Part shown: positions 59,083 to 64,000 of the stretch, piece by piece | Position numbering within the stretch: the first letter of the stretch is position 1 | How the letters are laid out: each line of letters opens with the position of its first letter | From: Synechococcus sp. CBW1107 | GTDB lineage: Bacteria > Cyanobacteriota > Cyanobacteriia > PCC-6307 > Cyanobiaceae | DNA length: 64,000 bases | NCBI RefSeq assembly: GCF_015841355.1 | Contig: NZ_CP064908.1 | Span: 682,001 to 746,000 of the forward strand | Reading direction: 5' to 3' | The notes under the pieces: generated by a model | What the model was told of the DNA's origin: nothing | What the model saw: the letters and a program-made list of their open reading frames with translations, nothing else | Databases searched by the model: none | Made by a program: the position numbers and the translations under genes

Positions 59083-59216
59083 GGCGGTGGAATGACTCGG
59101 GAGCACAGGCTGCAATGAAACTTTAGCGCGCTGCCGCGGCAACACTTGAATGCAATCCCAAGGCTTCGCAGTATCATGCTGTCGTTATGCACTACGCGTC
59201 AGAGCGCACCCCGCCG

Positions 59217-60245
59217 ATGACCACCGCCACTGCAGCCCCGGCCACCACCCCGCACCTGCGCGAGGACCTGCTCACGCCGCGCTTCTACACCACCGAGATC
59301 GAGAAGGCGGCCCGCACCGACCTCAACGGCCAGCGGCCGGCCTTCGAGGCGATGCTCAGCGAAATGGAGACCGACTACAACCGCGACCACTTCGATCGCA
59401 AGGCACCACTGGATCGGCTCAAGAACCTCAGCTCCGAGGAGAAGGAGGCCTACGAGAGCTACCTGGTCCGCTCCTGCGTCTCGGAGTTCTCCGGATTCCT
59501 GCTGTTCAAGGAACTCTCCAGGCGCCTGCTTCAGGCGGAACGTCCCGAGCTCGGACGGCTGTTCCAGCTGATGGCCCGCGATGAGGCCCGCCATGCCGGC
59601 TTCCTCAACCGGGCGCTGGTGGCTGAAGGCATCACGCTCGATCTGCCCAGGCTGAGCACCGGAAGGCCGATCACCTGGTTCCCGCTCAGCTGGGTGCTCT
59701 ACAGCGTGTTTCTCTCCGAGAAGATCGGCTACTGGCGCTACATCCTGATCGACCGCCATCTCAAGGCGAATCCCGACAACGCCTTCGCGCCGCTGTTCGA
59801 TTTCTTCGAGCCCTGGTGCCAGGACGAGAACCGCCACGGCGACATCTTCAACATGCTGATCCGCTGCTGGCCATCCCTGCGCCAGGGCCTGCGGGGACGG
59901 CTGCTCAGCCGCTTCTTCCTCTGGAGCGTGTTCCTGACCCACAGCCTGACGGTGTGTGAGCGGGGCGACTTCTACCGTCTGCTGGGCATGGATCCGGCGG
60001 CCTTCGATGCCGAGGTGATGCGCCAGACCAACCGCACCGCCCGTCGCGCCTTCCCCGCCGTGTTCGACCTGGAGAACGGTCACTTCCTGGAGCTGCGCGA
60101 CCGCCTGGTGGCCTGCCACCGCGAATTCCAGGCCGGCAAGGCCGAGGGTGCCGGGCCCCTCCGGCAACTGGGAAGGCGGCTGCGTTTCGGCCGGTTGCTT
60201 CTCGAGCAGTTCCTGCAACCGATGGTTCCGGCCTCGGCAGGATGA
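59217..60245 (+). CDS. acsF: Mg-protoporphyrin IX monomethyl ester oxidative cyclase (AcsF/ChlA type)
   Basis: 342 residues from ATG 59217. A TATCAT at 59172 could be the -10, leaving a leader of about 33 bases for this start, whereas ATG 59187 would be almost leaderless. The diiron ligands are visible in EMETDYNRDHFDR, DEARHAGFLNRA and EPWCQDENRHGDIF. The enzyme forms the isocyclic ring of chlorophyll using O2. Many cyanobacteria have a second, low-oxygen copy (ChlAII); whether this is the main or second copy cannot be told here. It overlaps the desaturase start by 4 bases. Confidence 0.93.
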   Translation: MTTATAAPATTPHLREDLLTPRFYTTEIEKAARTDLNGQRPAFEAMLSEMETDYNRDHFDRKAPLDRLKNLSSEEKEAYESYLVRSCVSEFSGFLLFKELSRRLLQAERPELGRLFQLMARDEARHAGFLNRALVAEGITLDLPRLSTGRPITWFPLSWVLYSVFLSEKIGYWRYILIDRHLKANPDNAFAPLFDFFEPWCQDENRHGDIFNMLIRCWPSLRQGLRGRLLSRFFLWSVFLTHSLTVCERGDFYRLLGMDPAAFDAEVMRQTNRTARRAFPAVFDLENGHFLELRDRLVACHREFQAGKAEGAGPLRQLGRRLRFGRLLLEQFLQPMVPASAG

Positions 60246-61129
60246 GCGTCACGACAACGGCGCGACGCATGACGGCAGGCGTTCCTTCCAGGCGTGAGGG
60301 CATCCCGGTGCGGCCGGCGTCGCTGCACCCCCAGTGGTCGATCGTGCTGTTCATGGTGGCGATCCATGCCCTGGCCCTGGTGGCCCTGTTGCCGCGCTTC
60401 TGGAGCCCCACCGCCGTGGCGGTGCTGCTGCTGCTCTACTGGCTCACCGGTTGCGTGGGGGTGACCCTGGGCTACCACCGCCTTCTGAGCCACCGGGCCT
60501 TCCGGGTGCCGGGCTGGCTGGAGGCGGTGTTCACCACCTGCGGTGCCCTGAGCTGCCAGCAGGGACCGATCGACTGGGTGGGTCTGCACCGCCATCACCA
60601 TCTCCATTCCGACGATCCCGCCGATCACCACAACAGCCATCTGGGTTTCTGGTGGAGCCACATGGGCTGGATGCTGCGGGAGGTTCCGGCGGCCCGCAGC
60701 GTCCCCCAGCTCACCCCCGACCTGCAGAGCAACCCCTACTACCAGTGGCTGAACCGCCGCTTTCTGCTGCTGCAGCTGCCCCTGGGCCTGCTCCTGTATG
60801 GGCTGGGCGCGTGGAGCGGCGCCGGCGGCTGGGCCCTGGTGCTCTGGGGCATCCCCCTGCGGCTGGTGCTCGTGTATCACGCCACCTGGCTGGTGAATTC
60901 CGCCACCCACCGCTGGGGCTACGTGAGCCACCCGAGCAACGACTGCTCGCGCAACACCTGGTGGGTGGCCCTGCTCACCTTCGGTGAGGGCTGGCACAAC
61001 AACCACCACGCCGAGCCCAGCAGCGCCCGCATGGGCTGGGCGTGGTGGGAGTTCGATCTCACCTGGTGGCAGATCCAGCTGCTGCGCCGGCTGGGACTGG
61101 CCGACCGGATCCGGCTGGCCCGGTTCTGA
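60242..61129 (+). CDS. Acyl-lipid/acyl-CoA desaturase (Delta-9 type)
   Basis: 295 residues with the three His boxes of the membrane desaturases: HRLLSH (about 79-84), HRHHH (116-120) and HNNHH (near 260). Four membrane helices surround them. It introduces a double bond into fatty acids using O2 and ferredoxin, adjusting membrane fluidity. It is coupled by ATGA overlap to the AcsF-type cyclase, another O2-dependent diiron enzyme, which suggests one light-, cold- or oxygen-controlled transcript. Confidence 0.93.
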   Translation: MSVTTTARRMTAGVPSRREGIPVRPASLHPQWSIVLFMVAIHALALVALLPRFWSPTAVAVLLLLYWLTGCVGVTLGYHRLLSHRAFRVPGWLEAVFTTCGALSCQQGPIDWVGLHRHHHLHSDDPADHHNSHLGFWWSHMGWMLREVPAARSVPQLTPDLQSNPYYQWLNRRFLLLQLPLGLLLYGLGAWSGAGGWALVLWGIPLRLVLVYHATWLVNSATHRWGYVSHPSNDCSRNTWWVALLTFGEGWHNNHHAEPSSARMGWAWWEFDLTWWQIQLLRRLGLADRIRLARF

Positions 61130-61179
61130 GCGCAGCGACAGCGCTTCTCCTCTCGCCTTTCGACCGACAGGACCGACCG

Positions 61180-61885
61180 ATGCCCTCCGATCCCCACGGC
61201 TGCCAGCCGGCGCGCGTGTTCATCGGCTACGACCCCCGCGAGGAGGTGGCCGTGAACGTGCTCACCGCCTCCTTCCAGGCCCACGCCACCATCCCGGTGC
61301 AGATCGCCCAGGTGCGGCTCGATCAGCTCGGGGGCGTGTACACCCGCGCCCATGACCCGAAGCAGAGCACCGCGTTCTCGTTCAGCCGCTTCCTGGTGCC
61401 CTGGCTGGCCGGCTACCGGGGCTGGGCCCTGTTCATCGACGCCGACATGCTCTGCCTGGGCGACATCGCCGAGCTCTGGGCGCAGCGTGACGAGCGCAGG
61501 GCGGTGCAGGTGGTGAAGCACCGGCACGAGTGCGAGCCGGGGCTGAAGTTCCAGGGCATGCCGCAGACGCCCTATGGCCGCAAGAACTGGTCGTCGGTGA
61601 TGCTCTTCAACTGCGAGCGCTGCCGGGCCCTGACCCCGGAGTACGTGAACGCGGCCACGGGGCTGGAGCTGCACCAGTTCCGCTGGCTGGCGGATGAGGA
61701 GATCGGCGAACTCCCGCCCGAATGGAACGTGCTGGTGGGGGTGCAACCGGTGCCGGCTGAGCCGAAGATCCTGCATTACACCCTCGGCGGCCCCTGGTTC
61801 GACGACTGCCGCACCATGCCCGAATCCGGGCGCTGGCTCGAGGCCCGCGCGGCGATGAACCTGCCCCTGCCGGTGGAGCAGCCCC

Positions 61886-61914
<29 letters not shown>
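61180..61914 (+). CDS. Glycosyltransferase (GT-A, GT8-like)
   Basis: 244 residues from ATG 61180. VFIGYDPREEVAVNVL is the N-terminal nucleotide-sugar region and ALFIDADMLCLGDIAEL holds a DxD motif (DAD) for metal and UDP-sugar. It probably adds a sugar to a lipid or surface glycan. It begins 50 bases after the desaturase stop and its 3' end overlaps the convergent transketolase-like gene by 29 bases. The acceptor is unknown. Confidence 0.85.
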
Positions 61915-63799
<1,885 letters not shown>

Positions 63800-63893
63800 G
63801 GGAGGAGAAGCCAGGCGCTGGACCCAGGATGCCTCCGCCGACCCGCCGGGGCGCGCTGAAGGCATGGATGAACACCCTTTCTCGCGGAGGGAT

Positions 63894-64000
63894 TCAGCGC
63901 CCCTGGCCGACGGGCGGCAGAGGTTGATCGGCGAGGATCCGGCCGTCCTGGAGCTGGATGATCCGGCCACTGTTCCGGGCCACTGAAGGGTCGTGGGTGA
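63894..64000 (-). CDS. ABC transporter ATPase, C-terminal end only
   Basis: The frame ending at TGA (63894-63896) reads THDPSVARNSGRIIQLQDGR and then ILADQ, the H-loop and end of a LolD/MacB-type ATPase (usually VTHDPxVAxxxxRxIxLxDG). Only about 35 residues are inside the window; the rest lies beyond the right edge. It is on the same strand as, and about 95 bases upstream of, the transketolase-like gene. Confidence 0.8.
   Translation of the reverse strand, partial: THDPSVARNSGRIIQLQDGRILADQPLPPVGQGR

Overview
The window reads as a piece of chromosome from a high-GC picocyanobacterium (Cyanobium / Synechococcus-like). Support: chlorophyll genes (chlH and an acsF-type cyclase), a high-light-inducible protein, the clpR-clpP pair, cyanobacterial families of unknown function (DUF3038, DUF4335, DUF2949, DUF4359 and a DUF6737-like protein), and scattered GCGATCGC octamers. 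Genes are tightly packed, many start and stop codons overlap by 4-8 bases, and convergent neighbours often overlap at their 3' ends. I see no insertion sequence, prophage or CRISPR array.

Layout. 1-5 kb (minus): FAD-linked oxidase (cut by the left edge), amidohydrolase, a DUF4359 protein, and a DUF1611/enolase-superfamily pair of the DgcN/DgcA type, with tRNA-His on the plus strand. 5-15 kb (mostly plus): miaB, ddl, a small membrane protein, ftsQ, ftsZ, SRP RNA (minus), panB, hemW (minus), a PIN/TRAM membrane protein, clpR, clpP. 15-20 kb: ilvC, a multi-spanning membrane protein coupled to cobD, then two envelope-glycan transferases on minus. 20-32 kb: many small conserved proteins, a response regulator / histidine kinase / PPK2 series, an EF-hand protein, the DUF3038-DUF4335 pair, apt, a UbiH-type hydroxylase, hli with a clear terminator and a light-regulation-like site, and dapB. 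32-43 kb: chlH, a glutathionyl-hydroquinone reductase, nitroreductase, a low-GC SDR gene, katG overlapping a nitrilase. 43-46 kb: folP and neighbours, tRNA-Ser, a GHL10-type secreted hydrolase.

46-53 kb looks more accessory: an Rrf2 regulator, a CDF metal exporter, an AraC regulator with 15-bp direct repeats upstream, and an 1121-residue CheB-CheR-PAS protein without a visible kinase domain. 53-59 kb is a compact minus-strand efflux operon (ArsR regulator, pentapeptide-repeat protein, HlyD adaptor, double-ATPase, two permeases). Its regulator is divergent from a plus-strand group of AcsF-type cyclase, acyl desaturase and glycosyltransferase. The window closes with a transketolase-like enzyme and the tail of an ABC ATPase.

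Most notable for follow-up are the ArsR-centred efflux/cyclase/desaturase locus, the 40-bp palindrome that spans both start codons between dgcA and miaB, the kinase-less CheB-CheR protein beside an AraC regulator with phased repeats, and a Nif11-like small protein beside folP. Functions are inferred from motifs read by eye; no database search was run.
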